The notes under the pieces were generated by a model. It made no database searches. It had not been told where the DNA came from and saw nothing but the letters and a program-made list of their open reading frames with translations. Made by a program: the position numbers and the translations under genes. Of a stretch of DNA of 64,000 nucleotides, positions 1 through 11,721 are shown one piece after another (the first letter of the stretch is position 1; each line of letters begins with the position of its first letter). The DNA comes from Protonemura montana (Eukaryota; Arthropoda; Insecta; Plecoptera; Nemouridae), in assembly GCA_947568835.1 (NCBI GenBank), contig OX387603.1, positions 11,206,151-11,270,150 on the forward strand, read 5' to 3'.

Positions 1-680
1 TAGGGTGGTTGGTAGAAAATACAACATTGTTCATTTACTATTAAAAAATTGCTCAATTCAAATGCATAGTAAGTACTTAACAGGCATTATAAATGATACA
101 TTAATGAGACAGAAAGTGTCCAAATACTGGATAATTGGCATAAGAAGGAGAAAGAAAGAGGCAAGCCCAAATTACCGGAATTGTCGAGAATGGCATTGGT
201 GCATTTAATTTTTGACGTTAAAAGTTAATGTTGTAACATCTTAGGATACGGAGAAATTGAGGATCACTTTTTAACGCTCCTGCATCATATTAAGCGTTCT
301 AGATTTTCTCTTTAGTGGTTATTTTCTTCTTAATTAGCCAGTCTGAATATCTGAGACATCTGATGGTACTAGGTTACTTTTAACTGTGAAAACATAAATC
401 AATAGATATTTAGGTACATCATTTTGATTTTTAGCACAACCCATATTTTACTTAATTTATAAAATTTTTGTGTGCAGTGTGCCAAAATGCTGGATATGTG
501 TAAGGGGAAGAGGAAAGTGTAGTGGAGAAACGTAACAAACCGAGACAAGCGATGCCATGGTGGCAGTCTGCGATTGTTCAAAACAGTTTTGTCAACGTTT
601 CGGCTAATTCCATTGTCACTTGAGTCTCTATAAAAGTAACAAACACATTAGCAAAAACGTTGACCTTTTATCTATTGCAG
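1..680. other. Left edge, no gene recognised
   Basis: AT-rich sequence with only short chance reading frames. If the exons at 681-6922 belong to one gene, this stretch is intron of that gene, whose 5' part lies left of the window. Confidence 0.4.
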
Positions 681-694
681 AATCGCTTCTCTCG
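681..694 (+). other. Candidate 14-nt microexon
   Basis: It sits between the acceptor tctattgcag and the donor gtaagt. Read in phase 0 it gives Asn-Arg-Phe-Ser plus CG, which both downstream candidate exons complete to Arg. Confidence 0.35.
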
Positions 695-3600
695 GTAAGT
701 ACCAAACTACGCCTCACTTTCTTCTTCAACTCAACACAAATTTATAACATGTATAACTCCTACCAATATTCTACCTCCTTTAAAATGTGACAAACAATCC
801 TTACACACCATCCCATTGTCATCTTAGTTCTGATTTTAGTGGAAGGTAGATTATATCTGATTGTTGGTACCTAGCCAAACACGTGGTTTTATTTTTTTAG
901 GCATCCATTGATTCGTTTGTGAATTACATGCACCCTTGCTGTGTAGCCTAGATTCCTATCACTATGTTTGTATGATTAGTAAATATGATGGTCACAAGGT
1001 AGCACTCAATTGCAAGTTTATGTACACTGCTAATGAGAATTATATAGCTACATAAAAAATACCAGGAATTTGGTGTCTCGTAGTTATTTTGTGCTGTGCA
1101 TTTCACTTTATTACCCTATTATTTTGTCATTTGTTGACTGTTGTAGAATTTTGAGCAGTTTGCTATCTGTTTCACACCACTTTTACGTCTTGGGCATTTA
1201 TTTTTACGTTAGCCGAGTCGTAAGTCAATGGAAAGTTATTCACAGATTCTTCAGAACCGTGGAGTCTTAGCTCAGTACAAATACCGGCCCTTTAAATAAA
1301 CAACCCACATGTTTTCGAATAGTTAACATTAAAGTAATTAATTTAAAACACATACTAACACTCACTAACAGTAGCAAATTATCTCATCTATGGGTCGTTT
1401 TTTTTTCGTTTATTTGACCACGACGGACCCTTTGAATCGTAACTCGGGATTCTGTTTCTAGTTTGGGCGACGGAGTGGTTTATCCCGTTCGTGCACAACA
1501 CCAACCCAGCTCTTACAACTCGATGGGTTCGACGCAAAACAGGTCAGACATCGATGAAGTAGAGACCGCCAAGTCGCATGTAGTTTAACTGCCCCGATTC
1601 GTTAGGGTATTATACTTTTGCACCTTGCATGGAAGCACGATGATTGCATGAGAGATAGTGGTAGACGGAGTATTTCTTTCCTTAGGTCGTAGCTCTCTTC
1701 TCTCCTATTCCTGGTTATCTACATGCAAGTAACCATGCACCTGGAGTATCAACTGATGACCTGGGCTTGTATACTAAAGGTTGTTGAATCCATGTATAAT
1801 GCATTTTATAAACCCAGAAGGTATGAATTTTTTGTACTGATAACAATTTAAATTTAAACGCCATCATTATAGTTCTGTGGTGACCTGTTGAGGAGTGTTT
1901 TTATATTGTAAACCTCAATACATTTTCTAACTGAACTGCATTATTTTTTACTCTGATTTTTTAGTGTTATCAATTAGCTTCCAATTGCTAAATTAGTAGA
2001 ATTTATAATTATTTTAATGCAATTTGAAGGAAACCTAGGTTTAATTACTTAATTTTTATACAAGTTCATAGTTTTTGGTAGCTATTATCTATGTAATATA
2101 TATATATCATGATGCATTTTTTATAACTTATAGCTATTCATAAACAACTGTTCTCTAAATATTAAGATGTTCAGTAGACAAAAGGCAATAATCAATCGAT
2201 TGTTGTACTCATCGACACAAAAATGTATGCCTAGTACCATCATAACTTTCACAATATTCAGATGTGGTCATTTTAGACATAGGGTGACATAGCGTAAAGA
2301 CTGGATAGGAATTGTAATGACGAAGAGACGGAATACGGAATTGTGTAGAAGTATGTAACTTGTTACATTCTGACTCTTCAAATATTCAGTAATTTGTACA
2401 TTTTTGCCTCCCTTCTGCAAAATTATACATTTTATAGGCAATTATTAAAAAGCCGCTCTTTAAAGAATGTGTAGATCTTGCCATTGTCATTCATTTTCTC
2501 CAGTATTTTAAAGAAAAAGAGGTAAATTCATTTACAATGGTGCAATTATGCTTTGAATGTTAAAGGGTTCCATTTCATTCGATTTCAATATCGTGTTATA
2601 TTTTTCATATCAAAGCAAGTGCTAATCTGCAAAGTATCTTTATGCATGGTCAAACTGTAATTGCCAACTTGAAAAAGTACATGGCCTCTTGCCAGGAATA
2701 TTGACATCCGATAGTGGATCATAATATTATCTGTAGACAAATAAGTAGGTTCCTACATGAGATGTGATTTTTTTTTGTTTGCCTGGCCTTAAAGTTCCTG
2801 GTCGGAGCCCAAAAAGTTGGTCATTTTTTAGGCTTGACACAGCCCAACATTTTTCACTGAAAGTAGACCATGTCCAAAAATGCCCAAGAAAGCCTGAATT
2901 GTACCTTTGACTGTGTTCAAGTACAAAAATATTTTGCGGGTTTTTCAAATCACTATTAATTAAAAACTTTTATGCCTTGATTCCTGAGAAAATAAATTTG
3001 GTTTTTAATGCAAGAATTCTCACTTTTTTTTGAGAAATTATAATTATTTTATTATAATTTTTTTTTTTTTTGCTGTAGTAAGGAAGTAATTTTTCCAGAT
3101 TTTTTCCATGTAACAAGTCATGGTGTTGTCACGGACATTTTGTCAAAACTTTGTATTTTTATTTTGCCAACTTTCTTTTTTCATGAGATAAATTCAAGCT
3201 ACATTTTCCTATCAATGCAGTCGAGAAAGTACTATAACTCTCACTGGCAGAGTGTGTTATCTTGTTGTATACAGAAACTGAAAATATGATTACAGAAATG
3301 CATTTTGCATTGATTGCAATTCTTAATTGTTAATTGGACTCGATCTCTGGTCAGGCTTTCAGGCATTTTTGCACATCTTTGGTATTTACATTTTTTTTTT
3401 GTGGTTTTTACTTCAACCTACTTCTTGTGTTAAAATCGAGAAGGGTCGACTTATTTCCAGGAACTGGAACTGTTATGTATAATAATGATTTCAGGACACA
3501 TTATTTTCTGACTGAGCCATAAGTTCTAAGGGTTCCAAATGGTTCCAAATTTGTTACTTTCTTTGACATATAAAGTGTTTGAAACCATGTAAGCATTAAA

Positions 3601-6600
3601 AGAATGTGAAACCTTACAAATTTTAGTGTAGAAAAAGTAGAGGCACGATACATTTACTTGGTTTTTGTGCATACCAGGAAAAAAAACTCGTATCTGGAGA
3701 AATATGAGATTTTATAAGTCAGAGATTGCTTATTGGAATTAGATGAAAGCCGTACATTTGATTTACTAAGGAAGCTAGCTGAAAATCGATGCCTAATAGG
3801 AAAATGGCCATGAGATTTAAGCATGGTTTTACATTCACCTTCAATGTGTTTTATATGGACATTTTCATAAAAGAACTAAAGAGGAAGAAAAAGTACAGAG
3901 AAATACCATAAAACGTAAAGATCTACTGTATTGCAGGTTCCAGCACTTGTTTTTCTCACTGTTTGGATCCTGATTTAGTTTACCACTTCAATTTTCTAAC
4001 ACTTCCAAACAGTTCTGGTTCCAGTTTCAAACCCTGTTTTCACAGTTTACTATAAAACATAGTTTATTTTCTGTCATTTGGCCACTTTTAATAGCTTGGC
4101 AATGTACATACGTTTTGATGCATTGAAAAAATTACACTTGTTAACAATCCAACAATGTTAATATGTACCTATTTCATATATTTATATTTTAATTTTTGTT
4201 TGTAGCATAAAAATAATATTATTTTCTTTTGTATACTTAAATCTTTTTATTAATGTTTTTTGATTAGACTAGTGCAATAGGCTAATTTTACCATTGAAGT
4301 ACAAAGCGCACCATATCTTGGATGCGAACAATCGCGAGTTTTTTTTCCAGCATGGGAGACGGAGTTTCGTTTCCCGTCCAGTCGGCTGCCGAAGACACCG
4401 ACACGTTGCTAGGAGAACGCCAACGATGGTCAGATGACGAAGATGACCCACCCTACTCCCCTACCCCCCAACAAGGTATATTGCATCGGTAGACCAAATC
4501 CCGTCCCATACTTGAGTATTCAGTGTTCACGCTTATTTTCTGCACCTACATACTCACACATTTCTGTTTTTTTCTACGTGTTTACAGTGATTTCTAACCG
4601 TTGAACTTATGAATTGTTGGATATAGCATTAATGCAAGTTTCTGATTGTACCTTCTATACTACCTATGTACTTAGTGGATGTTTATTTTTTCTTATTTTT
4701 TTATATATCTTTCAATTCTTATTGTACCTACCTAATTGGTATCATAATATCACAATCAAAGATAGCAGTAATCAAATTTATAATCATTTAAATAAGAAAT
4801 AGTCTTCACTGTAAAATTTTACTTTCAAGTCTTATTTGACATTGTCCAGGTCGACACAAGATATAGGTACAACAGTTTGAAAGAAAAAAAATATACCAAA
4901 GAAAGTTTGGCTTTAAAGTTTGCTTATATCTTTTTGCGCTCAACATTTGTGACACAACCGTCCGCAATTGGCCTAAAACTGTAAGCTATCAAGTTTTCTT
5001 GGCTGTACCTAACTTGAACTTTTTATTCACTCTCCAGCTGGTGTTATCACAAAATAATGCAATGTTCCTTCTTTCTATCCTTGATATGATAGCTGGTACA
5101 TAGACAAAGAGGTTTACTGAAAACTGACAACCAGATAAATAGAAGAAAGTAAGAAAAATATTTGATCTTGAAAGAAAATTTTTAACGCCTTCTTTGGTTT
5201 TTAGAGACGAATAATTTCGTCTAGTTAAAAGTGTGTTCTTTATTGTGCTATTATATTACAGATTTCAGTTCACAGGGCTTGTTCAATGTTTTTATTATCA
5301 TACCTAATTGCTTTGGGTCACGGGTAAATGTATAGACCAAAGAGGTTCCATTTTATCAAGTTAGCAAACTGATAAAAAAATAAAAAATTGTGTAATATTT
5401 AAACCTTTTTGGTTTACACTGAATTCTACGCTTGACAACTGCATGTATTTCTTTCATGGGATTCTTTTGACTGTATATTACCAACTTTCACGTTTCTTCT
5501 ACACATCTAATACTTTGAAATTTGGTGGAAACGATTTAACATTCTATTTTTTTTAACTCTTAGAGGAATAGCAGATTTTTTTTTGAAAATTTATATTTTA
5601 AGTGTTATTGGGTTTAATGCTGATTGAATGGTGAACAAAAAATATGTTTACCCAATTTTCATCACCAACCCTCCCACTCCTATGGGGTGGTAATACACGA
5701 ATACCACCATGCAGCAAGCATAGTTACCACATCCAATGCAAAAAGATAAGATATTCTTTAAAAATCATTAATTACAGATAAATATCATAATTTAATGTAA
5801 AATTATTATCATAATACAAATATTATATTTTATATAAAATCAACATAAATAAACAATAAAAAAAAGTGGGTTGTCTTCCTGAAGCTATGCCGTTATCGTT
5901 GCAGGATGAAAATGCTCAATTACACTACTTTACCCCGAAGTTGGTTCACTAATGTCTGCCAACTCTTTTGCTTGTATTTATTGCAAAATTGCATTGTTTC
6001 ATCACCAAAGTCATCGTTAAATTCATTGCCATCCACAAATGAACTGTCGTCAAAAGGAATTTCTGTTCATTTGGTTTTATCAAGTGCGACTTTAGTAACT
6101 GGTCACTGACAGTCCCAATTGGTGAGACATCTCAGTCACAAAAATCAAAATAATGTCCATAAGTTATCACTTTTTAAAATGATTTAGCTCTTAGTGCATG
6201 GTGGTATAAGAGCATTACCACCTCTTTTTTATGAATAGAACTCAAAATAATAATGAAAACATTGTTTAAAAGGTAAAAAATGGTACACCTTAGTAATAAA
6301 TTTATTGATATTCAAATATTAACGTGCAAATGCATCGGTATGGCTTAAAAGGCAGAGAGCGAGATAACTGATGATTGTGGTGTAACATGTAGCTTCATGT
6401 ACCACCAATCCACCAATCTGAATGCAAGCTCGACATACCCAGTACTTGGTGAACTCACTAAGCGATTTGAGGTGAAACGTAAGTTTGACCACGATTAGAA
6501 TTGGCAGAAAAAAATCGAGAAATGGTGGTAATAGTGTGTTACCACCATGCCTCTAAGAGTTAACTTCTAATTTTCACCTAACAGATAACTGAATTCTGTG

Positions 6601-6922
6601 TTCAGCCTGTTCAACTTATGAACTGAATGCAAGTCAATTCCAAAGCATTTAAAAAATTATAAATGTTAAATCGTAGGGTAAAACTGTGTAACACCATGTA
6701 CGTACATTCCTCAAAATCATGCTACTTTTGTAAACTGCTTTTCATATTGCTTGTTATTGCACAGATTCAGCTATTTTAGCCGACTGGTTGCACTCGGGAC
6801 CGAGATTTGTGATTTGGAAGGCAGTATCTGTGATATTGAGCGAATATTTTTCCAGCCCGGCCAACAATGTCTCAACTGCAACACCTACAAGATCCGGCGC
6901 CGGTTTAGTGATGGTAGTATAA
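681..6922 (+). CDS. 3' end of an unidentified gene with alternative terminal exons (putative)
   Basis: I do not recognise the protein. Four candidate exons fit together: a 14-nt microexon 681-694, exon A 1462-1588 (ends in a stop), exon B 4351-4475 and exon C 6765-6922 (ends in a stop). Each has a good acceptor, and the microexon and exon B have consensus-like donors. The microexon reads NRFS plus two bases of an Arg codon, and A and B both complete Arg (CGT or CGC). A then reads LGDGVVYPV and B reads MGDGVSFPV, so A and B look like duplicated exons. A ends in AKSHVV. B continues into an acidic proline-rich stretch (WSDDEDDPPYSPTPQQ) and joins C in phase to end in GLVMVV. Two alternative C-termini are therefore inferred. 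Upstream exons must lie left of the window. Without transcripts this remains a model. Confidence 0.35.
1462..1588 (+). other. Candidate alternative terminal exon A
   Basis: It follows an acceptor (tctgtttctag). One base completes a codon, then 41 residues starting LGDGVVYPVR run to TAA at 1586-1588. The first 28 bases of the shared part match exon B at about 20 positions. An internal gt at 1543 could act as a donor, but it would leave a different phase from exon B. Confidence 0.35.
1589..4350. other. Non-coding interval, putative intron
   Basis: AT-rich with T-runs. No open frame here has exon-like composition with matching splice sites. The ATATAT stretch near 2098-2107 and the short frames look like chance. 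Confidence 0.4.
4351..4475 (+). other. Candidate alternative exon B
   Basis: It follows a strong polypyrimidine acceptor (gttttttttccag). One base, then 41 residues starting MGDGVSFPVQ, then one base before the donor gtatat. It pairs in phase with the exon at 6765. Confidence 0.35.
5557..6559. mobile_element. piggyBac-type non-autonomous element, about 1.0 kb
   Basis: TTAA occurs at both boundaries (5553-5556 and 6560-6563), the target duplication used by piggyBac elements. The ends are inverted: CTCTTAGAGG begins the left end, and its complement ends the right end. The similarity runs on imperfectly for about 18 bases (about 14 matches). Inside, inverted GGTGGTAAT/ATTACCACC motifs recur near 5690-5715, 6195-6225 and 6523-6550. 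The minus strand around 5930-6070 reads a short acidic stretch (FVDGNEFNDDFGDE) that could be a relic of a transposase N-terminus. No intact transposase frame is present, so any mobility would need a partner element. Confidence 0.5.
6765..6922 (+). other. Candidate terminal exon C
   Basis: The acceptor is ttgttattgcacag. In phase with exon B it reads DSAILADWLHSGPRF and so on to GLVMVV, then TAA at 6920-6922. The same frame is open again for 68 codons up to 7129, ending SSSKYGL. An alternative acceptor near 6965 would join that downstream stretch in frame to exon B. Confidence 0.3.
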
Positions 6923-7129
6923 AGCCTGCAATATCAGATTCATCGTCGCGAAAGGTTGCATAGAGTTGTGGTTAGATCCTCGTTGATCAGGCTTGTAGTG
7001 CGTAAGAAAATCTTCGTGCCTCAAACAATAATCCGACGTGAAAAAGCAAAGACTTCGTCCGATTTTTTTGATGAAGCGACTGTCGATGGCTGCGATGATT
7101 ACTTATCTAGTAGTAAATATGGACTATAA

Positions 7130-8361
7130 AACAAGTGTTTGATTTTTTTAAGAAAATACCTTTAGGGTTGAGCTTTGCATTGTTACTTTGTAAAAATTTT
7201 GTTTGAAATTAACACTTAGTTATGTCCGTCCCAAAGTTTTTACTATTGAGTGGAAGTGGCAATTTATGGTGCTTAGTAGATGTACTTAGTACGTGCTTTC
7301 TGTCAGAGTTTGGACAGTTAGTTATTATTCATTTTATTTGTGGGACCGTGACTCCTCCAGTCATATCTATTTGTGGGGGTAGACAGGCTATATTTGATAT
7401 GTTTAAGGCAGCAGGATTTTTTGCCGAGAACTTAATTAATGCTCCTTTTTTGATAACAAGCTCGATTAATTTTTATACAAGTTCACCGATGATGGTCATC
7501 TGTGATCTTAACTTGCAAGAACTGAGTGAGCACAATGTTTTTAAAAATAAAGTGCCACTGCTAATTTAGATTTAGCCTTGAGCTTGGGCCTTAATTGATT
7601 AAAATTTCACTATGCGGTAGGGAAGAAGAAAGACAAAATTGACATGCACATTTTTTCTTTCCTTTTCCCCTTTGCATGCCTTTTGGCACTTTTATCATTA
7701 AAATGAAATATTAAAGTTGACTGTTATGTTAACCAATCCTACTTATCGAAGTGCCACGCGAGGAGTTACATTTTGAATTTATCTTTCAGAAGAATTTGGT
7801 AATGCAATCAATGTTACAATGTTTAACTATGCTTCACCTCTAGATTTGAATTTTGCTACATGTTTGCTAAGTGTTTATTAACATTAACAGTAGTTTTTTT
7901 TCTATGGGCAGCAGGAATTTTGTGAAAGGTTAAGAGACCAAACAGTTGGAGCAGTACAGAGATACTTGTATTCAACTCAAAGGTGTTAGAAGAGAATTGT
8001 ATACATGAGTAGGTAGACATTACAAGCAAGTAAGGTTACATAGCAATTACTACCACCTAATTGATCAATTCTGATACAAAAATTGAGATACTATTTAAAA
8101 TTGCCGTACTTAATTATGGCTGGTAAAGATCACTGAGTCAATCAACACATGATATAGTTCTGTAGTGACCAACTAGCAATATAATTAATTTTGTATAGAG
8201 TTTTTGTGTGAGTGAGGGATTTGAGTCGAACAAAAAAATCTTTCTGTAATGCTAAAGATAGCACTTAGTTATTATATCAGAGTCAGAGTGATACCTAAAT
8301 TATCTTGCTTAATAAAATAATTGGCGGTTGTATGAAGGACATGTTCGTTTAAGTGTGCTTT
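7130..8361. other. Intergenic interval
   Basis: A 115-codon frame at 7222-7569 has AT-rich codons, no recognisable domain and no clear splice context, so I do not call it a gene. Nothing else is seen before the Cdc37 stop codon. Confidence 0.4.
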
Positions 8362-10984
8362 TTAATCAACGTCGTCGGAAGACGCGCTTGCTTCTGCAAC
8401 TGCTTCTTCCCCCTCTTCTCCTTTCTTACCACCCTCCGGCACCCACAGCCCCGAATCCACACACCTCTTCATATGATATCGAGCTTCTTCTTCCGGCATC
8501 TTGGCAATTGTTTCCTGAAGCAGCGGAATGTTCTGGCTCTCGAAACATTCCTTCAATACCTGCAAAATTTGTTTGTTAGTAAAGTTCAACTTCCAACATA
8601 CTTTAAGAGGGTAGTAGTGCCTCCATCTTCTTTTTCTGGGGGCAGGGAACAAAATACAGTTTTTTTCTTCTTTTATTGGAGTTGGTAAAAATTATTTCAG
8701 CTAAAAAAATCTCTTATAGTGCACATTTTCCACAAAATCCTGAAAACTGGAAAACTGGATACAACTAACAAGAGAGGCTTTAAAATATGGTTTCCTCATG
8801 TATTTTTCTATGTGTTCTTTGGTAGTGTTAACAGATTGAACAAACTTGAGGTCCTCAGTTGCTACAAAAACTCAGAACTCCAGAAAAACGCCGTGAACAG
8901 GTTTCTTTTACAACGCGTGTAACTAGTTTTATTTTGTCGCGATCGGACAAATGGTGTGGCCGATTAGTTGTATCCAATAAACCTACATATAGACATAATA
9001 GCCTACATAATAGTCCACTTTAACAGCCTTAAAGAGTTGTTACACGTGATTTCCTCTGTGGTTTGGATCTAAAAGAAAATCTAGTTGTATTAGACAAAAA
9101 GTTCATTACCTTACGGGGAGCGATTCAATTTTGTAAGTAAAGGGTTTAGTTCATATTCTTTCTATAGGATAATATGTGCATGCATTTATTCTGTTCAGCA
9201 AGAAAAAATTTGTTTCCAGCAGAGGTTCACTGGTCCTTTTGGGATAAGATACATGCCAACTGTTATTTAAAAAGAAACACTACAAATCATCTCTACTGAT
9301 ATCTCCTCTTTTGCTATTGCTCTGAAGTCTTTGTCTTGCCATGTTATGGTTTTGAAGCTATTATAGGCATTTTCTTTTGATTGTAACAATCTATAGAATT
9401 ATTTTGCAGATATAAGTATTTTTAAGTCCTGGCACTGAGATTATAACTGAAATTCCATTCAAGAGCTGGAGACAATGCTGGGGGGCAATCCTTGGGCTAG
9501 TAACTTCTGTTGCAGGCTAGACTGTAGTTTACAAACATCATAAACTAAATATAGGACAATTCTCTTACATCTGGAAGAGCTTCAAATACTTCAACTGGAT
9601 CAAGACCTCCTGGTCCCAAACGTTCCTTCTTCTCCTCTTCTTCCACCTCTTTCACAACAATTGCAATCTTCTCGGCAGCTCTCTTTGTGATTCGATCCTT
9701 GAATGATCGAAGTTCATCATCAAATGCTGCTTTATATTCAACCTCGGCTACTTGGATCCGGGTGAAGAAGTTTCCAACGCAAGCTCGAGGATCTACATCT
9801 AGCTGTTTTGAGAGTTCCAAAATGTACTGCATGCAGATGCACTGATGAGCCACATGTTCCATCAAGTCATGTTTCTGGAAAAAAATGTATTGATTAAAAT
9901 GTTTGTTTAGAATGAGGTACAAATGGGCAACAGTGTTTTGTCTTACATCTTCCATCTCAAGATTGATGCACCAGATGACAAGGTAGTTGGCAGTGTTCTC
10001 GCTAACAAGATGCTGATGTTCTTGAAGAAATCGTTTGCTGTCGTCAAACTTTCTTAGCATCCCGTACTGTTTGAGCAGCTTTTCGTTATCTTTCACAAAC
10101 TTTTTCATCTGCTGTTCCCGTTCCTCTTCTGACAATTCATCTTCTTTACGTTTCGTATCGAGATTAAACACGGTTTTCGTAAATCCTGACTTGCTGATTG
10201 TATCCACATTCCAAGGTGTTGTCTGGCAAAATAGATTTTTGATAAATTACAATCGATCTGCTTTGAAAATTGTATGCAAAGATTTATGAAATTTGGTATG
10301 TTACCTTGTCCTTTTTCTTAATTTCTTCTTCTTTCTGTTTGATCTTATTTGCCTCAAGCTCTAGAGAATCTAAAGCTTTTTTTAACTGGCTTATATCGCC
10401 CCCAGATTTTTCCGTCTCTAATATTTTTTTCTTTGCCTCTTGCAACTTTTTCTCGTTACTAAAATAAAAATAAAAAAATGTTATAAATGTTGTGTAAATT
10501 CTAGAAAGTTTCTCAGATATGGCACTGTGCAGTTTAGCTGCATTGCTGATCACAACTTACGTAATTTTCTCGTTTTCAAAATCCTCTTTTTCCTTTTTGG
10601 ATTCTTCCATTCGCTCCACTCTTGCCTGGTGCCGCCATCGAAAAAGGGACGGCGTGTCTATGTTGGGGTGGACTTCATCCTCGTCATCAGATATCTAAGA
10701 ATTAAGTTCAGTTAGAAAATAATCTACGAATTCAGAATTACTTTCTCATACCACTAGGAATGTGATTAATTTGAATGGAATCCGACAACTTGATATTTGA
10801 TAATTTTATTGGGAGAAAGTTGGAATCACTGATCTCGTTGGAATCTATTCATCAATGCAACTCAAAGCCTCATTCTAACCCAATTGTTTTGACAGCGGCC
10901 CAGAAAATGTAACACAATTAAGTCCGCACTTAATAACTAATTTTCATTTACCTCTATGTCTTTCCATTTGCTGTAGTCTACCAT
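8362..10984 (-). CDS. Cdc37: Hsp90 co-chaperone Cdc37
   Basis: Six coding exons on the minus strand: 10952-10984, 10561-10694, 10305-10458, 9947-10222, 9569-9874 and 8362-8559, about 366 residues (human Cdc37 is 378). Cdc37 delivers protein kinases to Hsp90 in the cytosol. The N-terminus [11 protein letters not shown], the CK2 site Ser13 in ISDDEDE and the [12 protein letters not shown] motif are conserved. A charged coiled-coil region follows, then the Hsp90-binding middle part ([32 protein letters not shown]) and the end SGLWVPEG with an acidic tail. Start choice: the first ATG gives the conserved N-terminus directly. The 72-nt intron 9875-9946 is a multiple of three with no stop in frame. 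The gene is head-to-head with the annexin gene. Confidence 0.95.
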
Positions 10985-11703
10985 TATCAATGTTTATTAA
11001 GTCGAATATGAAATGTCAAAAATTTGATATTTTATTGCAAAAAAGTGGAGGATAAATTCTCGAAAATGTTTTACTGACTCGGTTAGCACGATGACTACTA
11101 GAGGGTGCTGACCCTGACATTGTCTCAAACATGCTGTTGCGAGCAAAGACGTTGCGAGGAAAACATATTTTGAACCAATTTTGAACGACGTCGTTTGTGA
11201 GATGAATTCCACCAATTAATCATTATTGTTATAAATATATATATATAAAATTTTAACTCAAACTACTCCTGTGCAGTTTTTGTTCTGCAATTTCGTTGTA
11301 CTGAAATGAACCCCATGCAGTCCACTTTGAAATGTGGAATATTTGGCGCCAATGCAGAGAGCGCTGGTGGGAGCTTGTGGGCGTACCGTTTTGTAATCTT
11401 GTCACCCGCTGTCATCTCGCCGAGTGCCGACTTGTTGCCTCGTTTAAGAAGCCGCAAACAGAATCTCCCCTCACTTGAGTTACATCTCGCTTGTTGTTCA
11501 GGTATGTCAAAATATCACGTGTAAAGTATTTATCGTTTTTCTGTGACTCAAATCTAATATAAATTGCTGGACATTAACTGTTTCGTAGGAATTCCGTGGC
11601 GTCAGCCACACCCAGTTTATTCGTCACCGCAGTTTGCATTATTTGTAAATCACTGTTTTGGTTGGTTGCACCAAATTTTGACTCTTTATTTCTCTGTTTT
11701 CAG
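10985..11703. promoter_or_regulatory. Divergent promoter region Cdc37 / annexin
   Basis: About 740 bp separate the two start codons. A TATA-like run (tataaatatatatatataaa) lies at about 11230-11249 and could serve the annexin. A non-coding first annexin exon is inferred to end at 11501 before gtatgt and to join the acceptor ctctgttttcag, which ends at 11703. Transcription starts cannot be read from the sequence. Confidence 0.45.
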
Positions 11704-11721
11704 AATACAATCAGCACCAAA

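Noticed and set aside
7222..7569. 115-codon + strand open frame
   Set aside because: AT-rich codons, no domain, no clear splice or start context; plausible by chance or part of a 3' UTR.
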